NCBI GenBank assembly: GCA_944739405.2
Contig: OX123200.2
Coordinates: 9,626,761 to 9,690,760 of the forward strand
Reading direction: 5' to 3'
Source of the DNA: Euclidia mi
Taxonomy: Eukaryota > Arthropoda > Insecta > Lepidoptera > Erebidae
DNA: 64,000 nt
Under the pieces are notes generated by a model. That model was not told where the DNA came from and made no database searches. It saw nothing but the letters and a program-made list of their open reading frames with translations. Positions 46,218 through 56,196 of the stretch are shown in pieces (within the stretch, counting starts at the first letter, position 1; every line of letters starts with the position of its first letter). The position numbers and the translations under genes are program-made.

Positions 46218-47234
46218 CATGAATCAAATGGGGAAGTGAAATTTTTAAGTCACAAATAATTGTCGTCCACGGCATTTTTGTAGTAACCACAGATTCGATA
46301 GAATAGGAACAGCTAGTGACGATAGTCGCCAACCCATTAAATACTTGTCATGACATAGTGGACACGCGCCCTTACTCTTGTGTCTTCGAGGCTCGGATTA
46401 AGGACACTTGTAGTTGTCGAGGATCATTTTGTCAACTCAGTGATCTGGCCAATCAGGCTTAGTTATATTTAAACATAGCTTACATCGTTTTATGTTTGCA
46501 GATATTTTGATTATGTAAACGAATTATGGGGATAGAATACAATAACGTTTTGTAAGCCATTCGTTTGTATACTTACTTAAATAACGAATAGCTTATAAAT
46601 TGTTCGGATATGAATATTAAATGAATATTACCGCTCCTACACAGTGAGATATCATCATAATTTTGTGTAATTATCACGTCATCTTTGGCTAAAGATTAAC
46701 AACCTTGGCGATCTGGTTCTTTATTTTGGTCTAGCGAATATTTGCCTTCTTCATCTTAATGTCTTAGTATGAATAGATTTATATTACCTTGGATAGCAAC
46801 GTTAGTGTCTAAAACATAGTAGCGGCAAATTCGCTAAAGCAATAATTAACACGTTCGCTGCGGCAAGTAAAATCATAAACCTTCATCTGGTGCGGTGGCA
46901 GGTCGAAATGTGCCCCCATTGCCCCCAGTGCGTGGCAGGTCTTTTTCGACCTGCCAGCACTAGGGTAGCTTAAAATGCTAAAACTTTGCGAAAACATAGT
47001 GTATACATATTTTTTTATTTACTGTTAGAATAACCTTGAACCCAGCTTCCTTAGGTTTGATTCGCCCCGGAATCTACCAAATAGGAAAAGAGATATAAAC
47101 CAGGAAAAGCGGCAGGCCGATATCGACCTGAACCGCACTAGAAGGTATTTTTAGCAGTGATGGGACATACCAAAATAAAGGAATATCGATAATAAAACAG
47201 AATTTTCGTACATAAAAGAAATGAAGATGTTTAT

Positions 47235-49152
47235 TTAATTGTGAATGTTTTGGAAACATGACACGCAAAGATGCATGTTGCATTGCCTGCAATATTTTTA
47301 TTACTCTTTTTCTTGCTTCGTCGCTACTGACGGTTTTTCGCAGTCGCTCGTAGCACCCTGCACAATTTTTCCACTTAGCGCCCATCTCAAGCACATGATC
47401 CATTAAATTGTCCTTCGGTTTTACTTCATTTTCTGAAATTATATATTTTTTTTAATATTTTGTGATTTATTTGATTTATAAGTTTTACAACAGGACTCAT
47501 TGTTGAGAACTAATAAAAAGGTTCTCAAATGTAATTAAAGGGTAATATAGAATGCTTTGAACTATAAGTTGAGGCAGTTTTTGCTAAACACTGTGTTACG
47601 TCGCCATAGTGTAACACCGCAATTTGATTTTATGTGTGTGTGTGTTTACTTGTGTATACATATACACGGTAGTCGCGGTACGTATTTTTATGCCTCACCT
47701 TTTTTATTTCATCTGTAAAAGGGTTAAAAGGATTATGAAGTGCAATTTAATAACTGGAAAGTCCAGTTCCCATTATGTTAACTTTTGCTCAAAACCGGTA
47801 CTCGGACATAGTGCGTTCACATTAGACTGAAAATGAAAACGGAGTCCTTACTATAGTTGAGGTTATACCTCATATATGTAGGCTTGATCTTTCTCATACT
47901 GGGCTTAGTATTGAGAATACCCGAGATTCAAACTGAACTCCAGTTTTTGAACTTGAATAACTACTTTTAATTTCGATAGACCTACCAGGCTGACTTAATC
48001 ACCGATCCGATGTATAATATAGTGGGAACTAGGCTTAATGCGTAGTTGTGCAATCACGTAAAGCGTTATTTTCATGATAAATGAAGCTGATCAAATAGAG
48101 ATAACAACTCGCATCATGGGTTATTGAGAAAGTAAACAGAGTGCCATAACATACCGTAGTAGAAGCATTAGTTTAAAAAACGCCATAGGCCGCCTGCCGC
48201 CACGCCACGTTAAGGCCTTGCCACACGGCACAATTTTACCACTGATCAAATTTTCAATCGAATTGGCTTTGCCCGTCTACACGCCACAATCAAATCACTG
48301 ATTTTCATTCCGTCCACCCGATTGGTTAAAATCTGGTGGTACTGCCCACCCGATGAACTTGAGTTGGACGACTGGCGTCTACACGTCACGATTTCATCAA
48401 GTGATTTAGTCAAGTTGGACGTAAAATTGTGCCGTGTGGCAAGGCCTTTAGCGTGACTGTGTGAGCGAGAGTGCGTTATATACAAAACACGGAGAGTGAA
48501 AAGGACAGGCGCGCATTTCACACGATTGAAATGAAACAAAATTATTTAAAATCGGGACTTTATACTTAATTAATATGTTCCTATTACATGGTAAAGTCCA
48601 TAAAAATGTTATAAAAGCTGAAAGTATGATACTTCACCTATTAAACACCTATTTTCATCATCATCATCAGTATCGTGAACATTTGAAATAGGTACGTCAC
48701 ACTGCTAGCGCGGTCGTGAAGCGGCTGAGAGTAGGTAAGCTGTGCTAAAAATTGTAATAAAGCACAGTTTGATTGGTGCCGTTTTTCATGCTGCGATCGT
48801 GCAACTATTGTATATATATTTGATCGAAGCTTTGAAATCACCTTTCAAGCAAAAAAAAAACTAGATCGAAATCGTTTTAGCACCGCTCTGTGTGCGTCGG
48901 GGGTTAAAAAGCGCATATATATCACTGCACTTTCGCAGGTAACCGTACATTTCCAAGTATTATAAGTACTACTATAAATATACGTGTAGATAGTTAGCAA
49001 AACTTACCGCTTTTATTTGGTTTTCCATGATGTTTTGTTAAATACTTTTTATTTTTCTTCATTGGAAATATTTCCTCACTACTATCACTTTTATTTCCAG
49101 GGCGAATCACTCGATCTTCCAAAATTTCAATTTTTCTTTTTTTATTTGCCAT
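47235..49152 (-). pseudogene. piggyBac transposase relic: N-terminal exon plus C-terminal Cys-rich domain
   Basis: The first exon (49152-49008) starts at an ATG in good context and encodes 48 residues, MANKKRK then an acidic SDSSEE stretch and a basic KKNKK segment. It ends one base into a codon at gtaagt. A second exon begins after tataatttcag at 47432; two bases complete the split codon, so the phases agree. It encodes KPKDNLMDHVLEMGAKW and the Cys-rich start CAGCYERLR, then SSDEARKRVIKI. One frameshift near 47292 follows, after which another frame gives CRQC, HLCVSCF and a final H before a stop at 47235. This C-terminal zinc-binding module binds transposon ends in piggyBac proteins (family knowledge). 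The DDE catalytic core is absent; the 1575-bp gap contains a MITE (48213-48447). Whether it is transcribed is unknown. Confidence 0.65.
48213..48447. mobile_element. 235-bp PIF/Harbinger-like MITE inside the piggyBac
   Basis: Terminal inverted repeats aggccttgccacacggcaca and its complement at 48428-48447 are perfect for about 27 bp. TTA flanks both sides (48210-48212 and 48448-48450), as expected for PIF/Harbinger. It is non-coding. It lies in the putative intron of the piggyBac relic gene. Confidence 0.82.
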
Positions 49153-49457
49153 CGTCAATTTTATCGATAGCGCGCACGTCCGATAAGCTTGACAGCACAA
49201 CACTAACTGGCGGCGTGTGCGCTCTGTGCGGTATCGGGTCGCCGGCAGGCCTGTTGGGTCGGCAGGCTGAAATAGACGCCCTGCCGCACTGAGCGGATAT
49301 ATTTCACCGCTAGTGCGTGGCAGGCCGAAAAAGGCCTGCCGTGATGTTTTTATGGAGAATACCTACATTTTTACTACAAGCCGAAATATGTATTTGTCTC
49401 TGTCAGAACCTTAAAAACACCAAAAATAATCGTTCCGCACAAGCGAGAGGAACATAG

Positions 49458-49888
49458 TGTTACGAATTGAAAATAACGCCATCTATCAGTGAATGGGAGA
49501 ACTACATGAGATTGAATGTATCGGTGGTTTGAAGGTAATTCAGCTATCCTCTAATAGATGGCGTAGGTGTAAATAGAACATTTACGCAATTCTAGAAACA
49601 CCTTACACGTTTCCAGAAATATCGTGAGTCGTCTCGAAAAGCCTAGTGATGTTATCCGGCCAGTATAAATAGAGCGAGAGCGCGCGAGGCAACACAGTTC
49701 AATTGAATACGGAAAGCGATCAACATCAAGCGAAGGAAGTAATTCGGAAGTGTTTAGTGGTGTTTTATTAGTGAAGTGAAAATTAAGTGTTTGTATCTAG
49801 CGTTATACTTAGTGTTTGTGTTAGTGAATAAAGTGCAGTGTTTCTGGCATAGTGAGTTATAATTTATCACGAACCCCAGCTCGTAACA
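49458..49888 (+). repeat. 5' LTR of gypsy element (431 bp)
   Basis: It contains a TATA box tataaat at 49664-49670 and a polyadenylation signal aataaa at 49827-49832. An inverted pair acgccatctat / atagatggcgt lies in the upstream part. It lacks 36 bp present in the 3' LTR between two similar ttttaytagtg words, which suggests a deletion by slippage between short direct repeats. Confidence 0.95.
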
Positions 49889-49891
49889 AAT

Positions 49892-49903
49892 TGGTGTCAG
49901 AAG
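49892..49903 (+). other. tRNA primer-binding site of gypsy element
   Basis: The word tggtgtcagaag starts three bases after the 5' LTR, the expected place, and begins with TGG to pair with a tRNA CCA end. The same word is found next to the 5' LTR of the relative at 59630-62588 (62173-62184 on the minus strand). Which tRNA is used is not resolved. Confidence 0.75.
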
Positions 49904-49916
49904 AAAGGGATAAATT

Positions 49917-51258
49917 ATGCCGGTTATGCCGAAAGAAGAAACTGAAGGAGTGCGCACCAGGAACCAGCGCCAGCAAGACCTGAACCAGAGACGCTTCGGA
50001 GACGTTCCTTCTCCATCGTCTGGTGGATCAGGCGACTCCGCGGTTGCAGTGGAGCCTGCAAGCGCACACTCCATGGCGGTGCCCGACATCGCGGCTCTGA
50101 TGGCGTTCATGCAGGAGCAGGCGCGCCGCATGGAAGAACAGCGACAGCGCGACAAGGAGGAGCAGGCCCGCCGTCAAGAGGAGCACGCGCGCCGCCTGGA
50201 GGAACAGCTTCAGCGCGACAAGGAGGAGCAGGCTCGCCGTCAAGAGGAGCACGCGCGCCGTCAGGAGGAGCACGCGCGCCGTCAGGAGGAGCATGCGCGC
50301 CGCCTGGAGGAACAGCTTCAGCGCGACAAGGAGGAGCAGGCTCGCCGTCAAGAGGAGCACGCGCGCCGCCTAGAACAACAGCTCCAGCGTGACAAGGAGG
50401 AGCACGCGCGCCGCCTAGAAGAGCAGGTGGTGCTTATGAAGGACCTCAGCGCCGCTGTAGGGAAGGACTTGAAGGCGGTCAAGGAGGAACTTCAGCAGCA
50501 TGAGGCCCGTATCAGCGACATAGAGAAGCGTGTACACGACCACCACGAGACCTGTGTTGCTGAAGTGGAGAAGAAGTTGCGTGGGCTCGAAGTGACATCA
50601 GCGGCTGTAGCGCCCTCACCTCGTGGATTTAAGGTTCCACCATTTGATGGCTCGTCATCATGGTCTGCATACAAGATCCAGTTCGAGGCTGTGATGCGAT
50701 CGAATGGGTGGACCAAAGAACAAGCCTTAACCGCCCTAACCTTGGGCCTTCGCGACCGGGCCTTGACAGTGTTGGAGGCACTCGGGCAAGACGTCACCTA
50801 CGAAAAGCTCCTGGAGGCGCTGGAGGCGAGATACGGTGACGCGCACCTTGAACACGTTTATCGTGCTCAGCTGAAGGACAGGACACAACGCAACGGAGAA
50901 ACTCTGCAGCAGTGGGCTCTAGAGGTGGAAAAGCTGGTCAGGAAGGCATACCAGTCGTCTCCTGCGCTTATTGACGGGAACCTCGTACAGGCGTTTACGG
51001 ATGGGATCCGGGACCTGGAGGTAAGAGCAGCAGTGAGGCTTGGGCACTTCAAGGACCTCAAGGACGCCTTAGCCCACGCTCTGGAGGTGGAAGCAGTGCG
51101 ACGCGACGACCGAGGTCACCGCATCAGGGAACAACTGCGGAGAAAGAGGCCATATCCGTTTGAGCTGCCCAAAGCGTAGGCAGCCTGGTGACACCCTGTC
51201 TCCACCAAAGGGGTCGCCTGATGTGCCTGCCAGGCAGCGAGAGCAGGGAAACGAGTAG
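49917..51258 (+). pseudogene. gag of gypsy element, frameshifted before the zinc knuckle
   Basis: The ATG at 49917 opens a 420-codon frame ending at 51179. Residues about 60-170 are a coiled-coil array of repeated ARRQEEHARRLEEQLQRDKE units. Residues about 235-400 form the capsid-type region (WSAYKIQFEAVM, LLEALEARYGDA, ETLQQWALEVE). Comparison with the relative at 60776-62161 shows that 23 bp are missing after about 51130, which removes the first Cys pair of the CCHC knuckle and shifts the frame. The original frame then continues through ERGHIRLSCPKR-type codons to a stop at 51256-51258. In this copy the product therefore ends in an unrelated 18-residue tail without a zinc knuckle. The nucleocapsid function is probably lost. 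Confidence 0.85.
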
Positions 51259-54200
51259 AAGCCAGGACTGCGGGGCGGGTGCTGGCTGGTAATGGAAGAG
51301 CCCCAAGTATCTCGATCTCGCAATCATGCGACGGGAACAGCCTGATCATCGAAGGCGAAATTAACAGAACACCATGCAAGCTGACATTGGACACGGGTGC
51401 TTCTCGGACAGTCGTCGGTTTCCATCTGGCAAGACGGGTTCTTCGGGGCTGCTTCAGGAACAATGAATGTGTGAATCTGAGAACAGCTACCGGTCAGCAC
51501 ATAACCGTCCGAGGTGAAATGGAGGTGGATCTGAAGCTAGGCAACAAAATTTACCGTCACAAAGTCATCGTGGCCGATATAGTGGACGACTGCATCTTGG
51601 GCCTGGACTTCATGCGGAAGTATCGCTGCGAGATCGATGTTAGCCAGGGAGTGTTGAAGTGTGGCTCGGAAGAAGTCTTCATGGAAGGTGCAACTTCAGG
51701 AAAAGTGTACTGCCTGAAGAATGTCATTCTTCACCCGCGGTCGGAAACTGTTGTACCAGTTTGTTTATCAGGAAATTCTGGTCGAGGGAACCGCTGCGTA
51801 CTAATCGAAGGTCTAGAGAAAGAGGCCTCCTGGAAGATTGCACGAACCTTGGTAAGGGGTACAAAAGTTTCATCAGTACGCGCACTGAATGCAAGTGACA
51901 AGGAAGTGTCGCTCAAGAAAGGGACGGAATTGGGCACCTATGAAGGAGCGGCTTGGATGCGTAGATGTCAAGAGCAACCTACCAGCGCCAAGGTTCAGGG
52001 TGCACGATTCGACGTGTCTACTCTTTTAGAGGACTGCGAAAGTACCCTGTCGGAGGAAGAGAAGACCGAGGCTCAGAAGATGTTGAACCGGTTCGCGGAT
52101 ATTTTCTCGACCAGTGATGCCGACATAGGGAAGACAGCACTAGTCCAGCACAAAATAAACACGGGAAGTGAAGCACCAATTCGCCAGCGACCAAGACGTG
52201 TGCCAGTGGCACGGGAACGTGAAGTGGAAGCTATGATCGACGGTATGGTGAAGGAAGGCGTAATCGAGCCTTCGTCCAGCCCGTGGTGTTCTCCGGTGGT
52301 GCTAGTTAAGAAGAAAGATGGCAGCATGCGCTTCTGTGTAGACTACCGCCGATTAAACGACATCACAAAGAAGGACAGCTACCCACTGCCAAGGATCGAT
52401 GACACTCTGGATACGCTGACGGGGATGAAGTGGTTTTCTACATTAGATCTAAAAAGTGGCTACTGGCAGGTGGAAATAGATCCTCGAGACAAAGAGAAGA
52501 CAGCATTCTCCACAGGCAAAGGATTGTGGCAATTTAACGTCATGCCCTTTGGATTGTGCAACGCTCCGGCTACTTTTGAGAGACTGATGGAGCGAGTGCT
52601 TATGGGACTGATTGGAGACGCCTGCCTGGTCTACTTGGATGACATCATCATCGTGGGGCGCAACTTCCAGGATCACCTTCGAAACTTAGAGCAAGTGCTG
52701 TCAAAGATACGAGGAGCTAATTTGAAGCTGAGTCCGAAGAAATGCGCGTTATTCAGACGGCAAGTGAACTTTCTAGGACATGTGGTCTCGGAGAACGGTA
52801 TTCAAACTGACCCGGATAAGATCATTGCCGTGAAGGAATGGCCAGTTCCAGAGAACAAAACGCAGGTCAGAGCATTCCTCGGATTATGCTCCTACTATCG
52901 ACGGTTTGTGAAGAACTTTGCTGACATTGCTCGACCTCTTCATAAGCTCACCGAAGACAGAGTGCAGTTCTGTTGGAATGAGAGCTGTGACGTTGCATTC
53001 CAGAAGCTTAAGGAACATCTGTGTACTGCAGCTATTCTAGGCTACCCTGACAATGAGCATGGATTCATAGTTGACACAGATGCCAGTAACACCGGAATTG
53101 GCAGCGTGCTGTCACAGAAGAAGGGTGATCAAGAAGTTGTTATAGCATACTTCAGCAAGGCCTTATCCAAACCCGAAAGAAACTACTGCGTCACCAGGCG
53201 GGAACTCTTGGCTGTAGTAAAGACATTGCAGCATTTCAACAAATACTTGTTGGGCCGTAAATTCCACCTGCGAACCGACCATGCAGCGCTGAAATGGCTA
53301 CTTCAATTTAAGGACCCAGAAGGACAAGTAGCTAGATGGATTGAACTACTGCAAGAGTTTGATTTTGTAATACAACATCGCAGCGGCAAGTCCCATGGTA
53401 ACGCAGATGCCCTATCGCGTAGGCCGTGTCCCGACCAGTGCAAGCACTGTAGCCGGCAGGAAGCAAAGCAGGCAGCATTAGTGAGGATGTTGAAGACAGA
53501 TCTGAGCGACGAATGGAAAGAAGCTTTGCAGAGTGCTCAACAAGACGACAAGGACATACAGCCGATTCTCGAATGGAAGAAATCAGACGCTCCTAGGCCC
53601 AAATGGAGTGATATCGCAGCAATGAGCCCTATCACCAAGAGTTATTGGGCACAGTGGGAAAGCTTGGTCGTCCAGGATAGAGTTCTGTGCCGCAAATGGG
53701 AAAACGCTCGCGGTAACCAGTGCCATTTGCAAATGGTAGTGCCTAAAACTAAGGTGCCGGAAGTCTTGCAGCTCTATCACAATGGTGCTTCGGGAGGTCA
53801 CATGGGAGTTAAGAAGACGCTTACTAAGATCCGAGAGCGGTTTTATTGGCTCCACTGTCGGGATGACGTCGAGGATTGGTGCCGCAAATGCACAAGTTGT
53901 GCGGCTGTGAAGGGGCCACACACTCGTAGCAGAGGTGCATTAAAGGTGTACAATGTAGGAGCTCCATGGGAGCGCATAGCGTTGGATGTCGCTGGGCCGT
54001 TTCCTGAGAGCCAGGACGGAAACAAATACTTCTTGGTTGTGATGGATTACTTCACGAAGTGGCCTGAAGTGTTTGCGATCCCAAATCAAGAAGCTACCAC
54101 AGTGGCGGATAAGCTGGTGCATGAAGTCTTTTGTCGGTTCGGGGTGCCCTTGGAAATCCACAGCGATCAAGGCCGGAACTTCGAATCTGAGGTGTTCAAG

Positions 54201-54833
54201 GAGACGTGTCGCGTAATGGGTGCACATAAAACCAGGACCACGGCTTATCATCCACAATCAGATGGCATGGTTGAACGGTTTAACCAATCACTGGAAAGGT
54301 ACCTGGCGAAGGTGGTGGAGAACAAACAAAGAGATTGGGACAAGCACATCCAACCATTTCTCCTGTCATATCGCAGTGCGGTCCACGAAACTACAGGAGT
54401 AACACCAGCTTTTGCCAATTTCGGTAGAGAACTCCGTTTACCCGCAGACCTTATCACCGGTATTCCACCAGAACCTCCACGCAATATAACGGATTACGCA
54501 ACCGAGCTACGCAACAGGATGAACGACGTATACGAGCACATCAGGGAATCTGGACAACAGATGTCTGAGAAGATGAAGACTCGCTACGACCGGAAGGCAA
54601 ATAACAAAGGCTTCGATGAGGGATCATTGGTGTGGCTTCATAACCCAGTACGAAGCAAAGGAAAATCGCCTAAGTTACAAGCCAGATGGGACGGGCCATA
54701 TCGCATAATTACCAGGATGAACGACGTTACCTATCGAATCCAGAAGGGGTCGCGAGGTGCACCGAAGATAGTTCATGTGGACCGGTTGGCTCGTTACTAT
54801 GGGTCCAACGATGTTCGAGACGAACACGTTTAA
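51222..54833 (+). CDS. pol: pol polyprotein (protease, reverse transcriptase, RNase H, integrase)
   Basis: The frame is open from 51222, with no early ATG, consistent with expression by frameshift from gag; it ends with taa at 54833. Counting from the GTG at 51279 (1184 codons): protease LTLDTGASRTVVG at about 34-46; reverse transcriptase at about 330-500 with FCVDYRRLND, MPFGLCNAPATF and the catalytic YLDDII; RNase H at about 585-720 with VDTDASNTGIG and RTDHAALKW; integrase from about 840 with an HHCC zinc finger (HNGASGGHMG, CRKCTSC), then the D,D,E core (LDVAGPF, HSDQGRNFES, SDGMVERFNQ). The C-terminus has a GPY-type module (DGPYRIITRM) and HVDRLARYYG. All catalytic motifs are intact and no stop interrupts the frame. 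No chromodomain and no env are seen. Confidence 0.95.
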   Translation, partial: CACQAARAGKRVEARTAGRVLAGNGRAPSISISQSCDGNSLIIEGEINRTPCKLTLDTGASRTVVGFHLARRVLRGCFRNNECVNLRTATGQHITVRGEMEVDLKLGNKIYRHKVIVADIVDDCILGLDFMRKYRCEIDVSQGVLKCGSEEVFMEGATSGKVYCLKNVILHPRSETVVPVCLSGNSGRGNRCVLIEGLEKEASWKIARTLVRGTKVSSVRALNASDKEVSLKKGTELGTYEGAAWMRRCQEQPTSAKVQGARFDVSTLLEDCESTLSEEEKTEAQKMLNRFADIFSTSDADIGKTALVQHKINTGSEAPIRQRPRRVPVAREREVEAMIDGMVKEGVIEPSSSPWCSPVVLVKKKDGSMRFCVDYRRLNDITKKDSYPLPRIDDTLDTLTGMKWFSTLDLKSGYWQVEIDPRDKEKTAFSTGKGLWQFNVMPFGLCNAPATFERLMERVLMGLIGDACLVYLDDIIIVGRNFQDHLRNLEQVLSKIRGANLKLSPKKCALFRRQVNFLGHVVSENGIQTDPDKIIAVKEWPVPENKTQVRAFLGLCSYYRRFVKNFADIARPLHKLTEDRVQFCWNESCDVAFQKLKEHLCTAAILGYPDNEHGFIVDTDASNTGIGSVLSQKKGDQEVVIAYFSKALSKPERNYCVTRRELLAVVKTLQHFNKYLLGRKFHLRTDHAALKWLLQFKDPEGQVARWIELLQEFDFVIQHRSGKSHGNADALSRRPCPDQCKHCSRQEAKQAALVRMLKTDLSDEWKEALQSAQQDDKDIQPILEWKKSDAPRPKWSDIAAMSPITKSYWAQWESLVVQDRVLCRKWENARGNQCHLQMVVPKTKVPEVLQLYHNGASGGHMGVKKTLTKIRERFYWLHCRDDVEDWCRKCTSCAAVKGPHTRSRGALKVYNVGAPWERIALDVAGPFPESQDGNKYFLVVMDYFTKWPEVFAIPNQEATTVADKLVHEVFCRFGVPLEIHSDQGRNFESEVFKETCRVMGAHKTRTTAYHPQSDGMVERFNQSLERYLAKVVENKQRDWDKHIQPFLLSYRSAVHETTGVTPAFANFGRELRLPADLITGIPPEPPRNITDYATELRNRMNDVYEHIRESGQQMSEKMKTRYDRKANNKGFDEGSLVWLHNPVRSKGKSPKLQARWDGPYRIITRMNDVTYRIQKGSRGAPKIVHVDRLARYYGSNDVRDEHV
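51246..51252 (+). other. GGGAAAC -1 ribosomal frameshift heptamer
   Basis: In the ancestral gag frame the codons are cag gga aac gag tag, so the heptamer sits in the G GGA AAC register, the X XXY YYZ form required for -1 slippage. The stop comes one codon later. The pol frame is open from 51222 and lies in the -1 frame. The overlap of the two frames is 37 nt. Confidence 0.7.
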
Positions 54834-54844
54834 GAGGGAGGCCG
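54834..54844 (+). other. polypurine tract of gypsy element
   Basis: The purine run gagggagg lies between the pol stop and the first base of the 3' LTR, as expected for the plus-strand primer. The relative has an equivalent run on the minus strand at 60107-60118. Confidence 0.75.
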
Positions 54845-55311
54845 TGTTACGAATTGAAAATAACGCCATCTATCAGTGAATGGGAGAACTACATGAGATT
54901 GAATGTATCGGTGGTTTGAAGGTAATTCAGCTATCCTCTAATAGATGGCGTAGGTGTAAATAGAACATTTACGCAATTCTAGAAACACCTTACACGTTTC
55001 CAGAAATATCGTGAGTCGTCTCGAAAAGCCTAGTGATGTTATCCGGCCAGTATAAATAGAGCGAGAGCGCGCGAGGCAACACAGTTCAATTGAATACGGA
55101 AAGCGATCAACATCAAGCGAAGGAAGTAATTCGGAAGTGTTTAGTGGTGTTTTATTAGTGTTGTTCTAGTGGTGTGAATAGTGTGTTTTACTAGTGAAGT
55201 GAAAATTAAGTGTTTGTATCTAGCGTTATACTTAGTGTTTGTGTTAGTGAATAAAGTGCAGTGTTTCTGGCATAGTGAGTTATAATTTATCACGAACCCC
55301 AGCTCGTAACA
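54845..55311 (+). repeat. 3' LTR of gypsy element (467 bp)
   Basis: Identical to the 5' LTR over all shared bases, with 36 extra bases (ttgttctagtggtgtgaata and following) near 55159-55196. The related element at 59630-62588 also has a ctagtggtgtgaatagtgt stretch here, so the long form is ancestral and the 5' LTR lost it. Confidence 0.95.
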
Positions 55312-55503
55312 ATAGTTTTCTTCGTCCGCACCGGCTGCGGCTGTACGTACAGCGGCAGGCCGAAATCGGCCTGTTCCGCACTGAACGTGTTAAGTAGGTC
55401 TGTAATGTATAACTTACAATGAAAAAATAAAATGTATGTATTGATACCAGCAACTACGTTCAAATGTAAACATAAGTTTAACCAATTATTTTCATTGTTG
55501 CAG

Positions 55504-56196
55504 GTCAGCAGTCCTACACAATACTTCTGGTACCGCACCACCCTACAAATATCGGAGGATATCAACTACCCAGAATCCTTCAACTACAAAATCGCATTAG
55601 CCCTGGTAATTGCCTGGATCCTAGTCTACCTATGTATGATCAAGGGCATAGCTTCATCGGGAAAAGTAGTATACGTAACGGCAACATTCCCCTACATTGT
55701 CCTTGTAATATTCTTTTTTAGAGGCATAACTTTGAAGGGTATGAGCGATGGCCTGATTCATTTATTCACGCCCAAGTGGCACAGGATTTTGGACCCTGTT
55801 GTATGGTTAGAAGCAGGCACACAGATATTCTTTTCCCTTGGCCTTGCTTTCGGTGGCTTAATAGCCTTTTCGTCGTACAATCCTGTAGATAACAACTGTT
55901 ATAGAGATGCGATTATGGTCTCTATGACTAATTGTTTAACGTCCATGTTTGCGGGGATAGTGGTTTTCTCCATTATTGGGTTCAAAGCGACGATGGTTTA
56001 CGAGAAGTGTTTGGATGTGAGGAATGAGACGTTGCTGGAGGTGTTTGGGCCGGCGTTTCGAGATTTTGGGCAGTCGATGTTTGATGGCAAGCTGCCTGAG
56101 GCTGGGCAGATCGTGACAGTGAACCTGATGGGCAATCTCACCAAATTAGTGATGCCGAATCTGCCGGAATGCGACCTGCAAAAGGAATTGGATAAC
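55504..56196 (+). CDS. SLC6 neutral amino acid transporter (B0AT-like), exon with TM4-TM7
   Basis: This exon encodes 231 residues of a Na+-coupled plasma-membrane transporter of the SLC6 family. The acceptor ttcattgttgcag precedes 55504 and the donor gtaagt starts at 56197; the reading phase is 0 at both ends. Residues 7-11 (YFWYR) match the end of extracellular loop 2. TM4 is about 29-48, followed by IASSGKVVY; TM5 about 55-73; TM6 about 99-124 with the unwound FFSLGLAFGG and FSSYN; TM7 about 136-161, ending GFKA. DNNC after TM6 and GFKA-x5-EKC after TM7 point to the SLC6A15-20/B0AT branch rather than to monoamine or GABA carriers (family knowledge). Substrate cannot be fixed from this part. 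No stop or missing motif is seen. A piggyBac end lies 110 bp upstream. Confidence 0.93.

Larger units (their letters stand above)
49458..55311 (+). mobile_element. Ty3/gypsy LTR retrotransposon, near complete, nested in piggyBac
   Basis: It has two LTRs (49458-49888 and 54845-55311), starting TGTTAC and ending GTAACA, with a 4-bp target duplication atag (49454-49457 and 55312-55315). Between them are a primer-binding site, gag, pol and a polypurine tract. There is no envelope gene. The LTRs show no substitution that I can find and differ only by a 36-bp indel, so the insertion is recent. It lies in the same orientation as the SLC6 gene, in what is probably its intron, within the piggyBac 5' region. 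Confidence 0.95.
46850..55389 (-). mobile_element. piggyBac-type transposon, internally deleted and split by a gypsy element
   Basis: TTAA flanks both ends (46846-46849 and 55390-55393). The inverted ends are cacgttcgctgcgg on the left and cacgttcagtgcgg (complement, 55376-55389) on the right. Sub-terminal palindromes of the form ggcaggccgaaa-ggcctgcc with nearby cgcact lie at about 46905-46970, 47108-47140, 49245-49345 and 55350-55384. Without the gypsy insertion (49458-55315) the element is about 2.7 kb. It keeps both ends of a transposase gene (47235-49152) but not the catalytic middle. Its right end lies only 110 bp upstream of the splice acceptor of the SLC6 exon at 55504. Confidence 0.85.

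Noticed and set aside
50028..50360. Leucine-rich frame on the minus strand opposite gag
   Set aside because: It arises from the complement of the repeated charged coiled-coil codons; it has no independent support.
50160..50420. CRISPR-like array of short repeats
   Set aside because: The repeats are in-frame coding units of a coiled coil, without unique spacers.
51279..51281. GTG as the true start of pol
   Set aside because: The frame is open upstream to 51222 and the context favours frameshifting from gag; a eukaryotic GTG start is unlikely.
49458..55311. Endogenous retrovirus with an envelope gene
   Set aside because: After the pol stop at 54833 only a polypurine tract and the 3' LTR follow; there is no room for env. 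It is a plain LTR retrotransposon.
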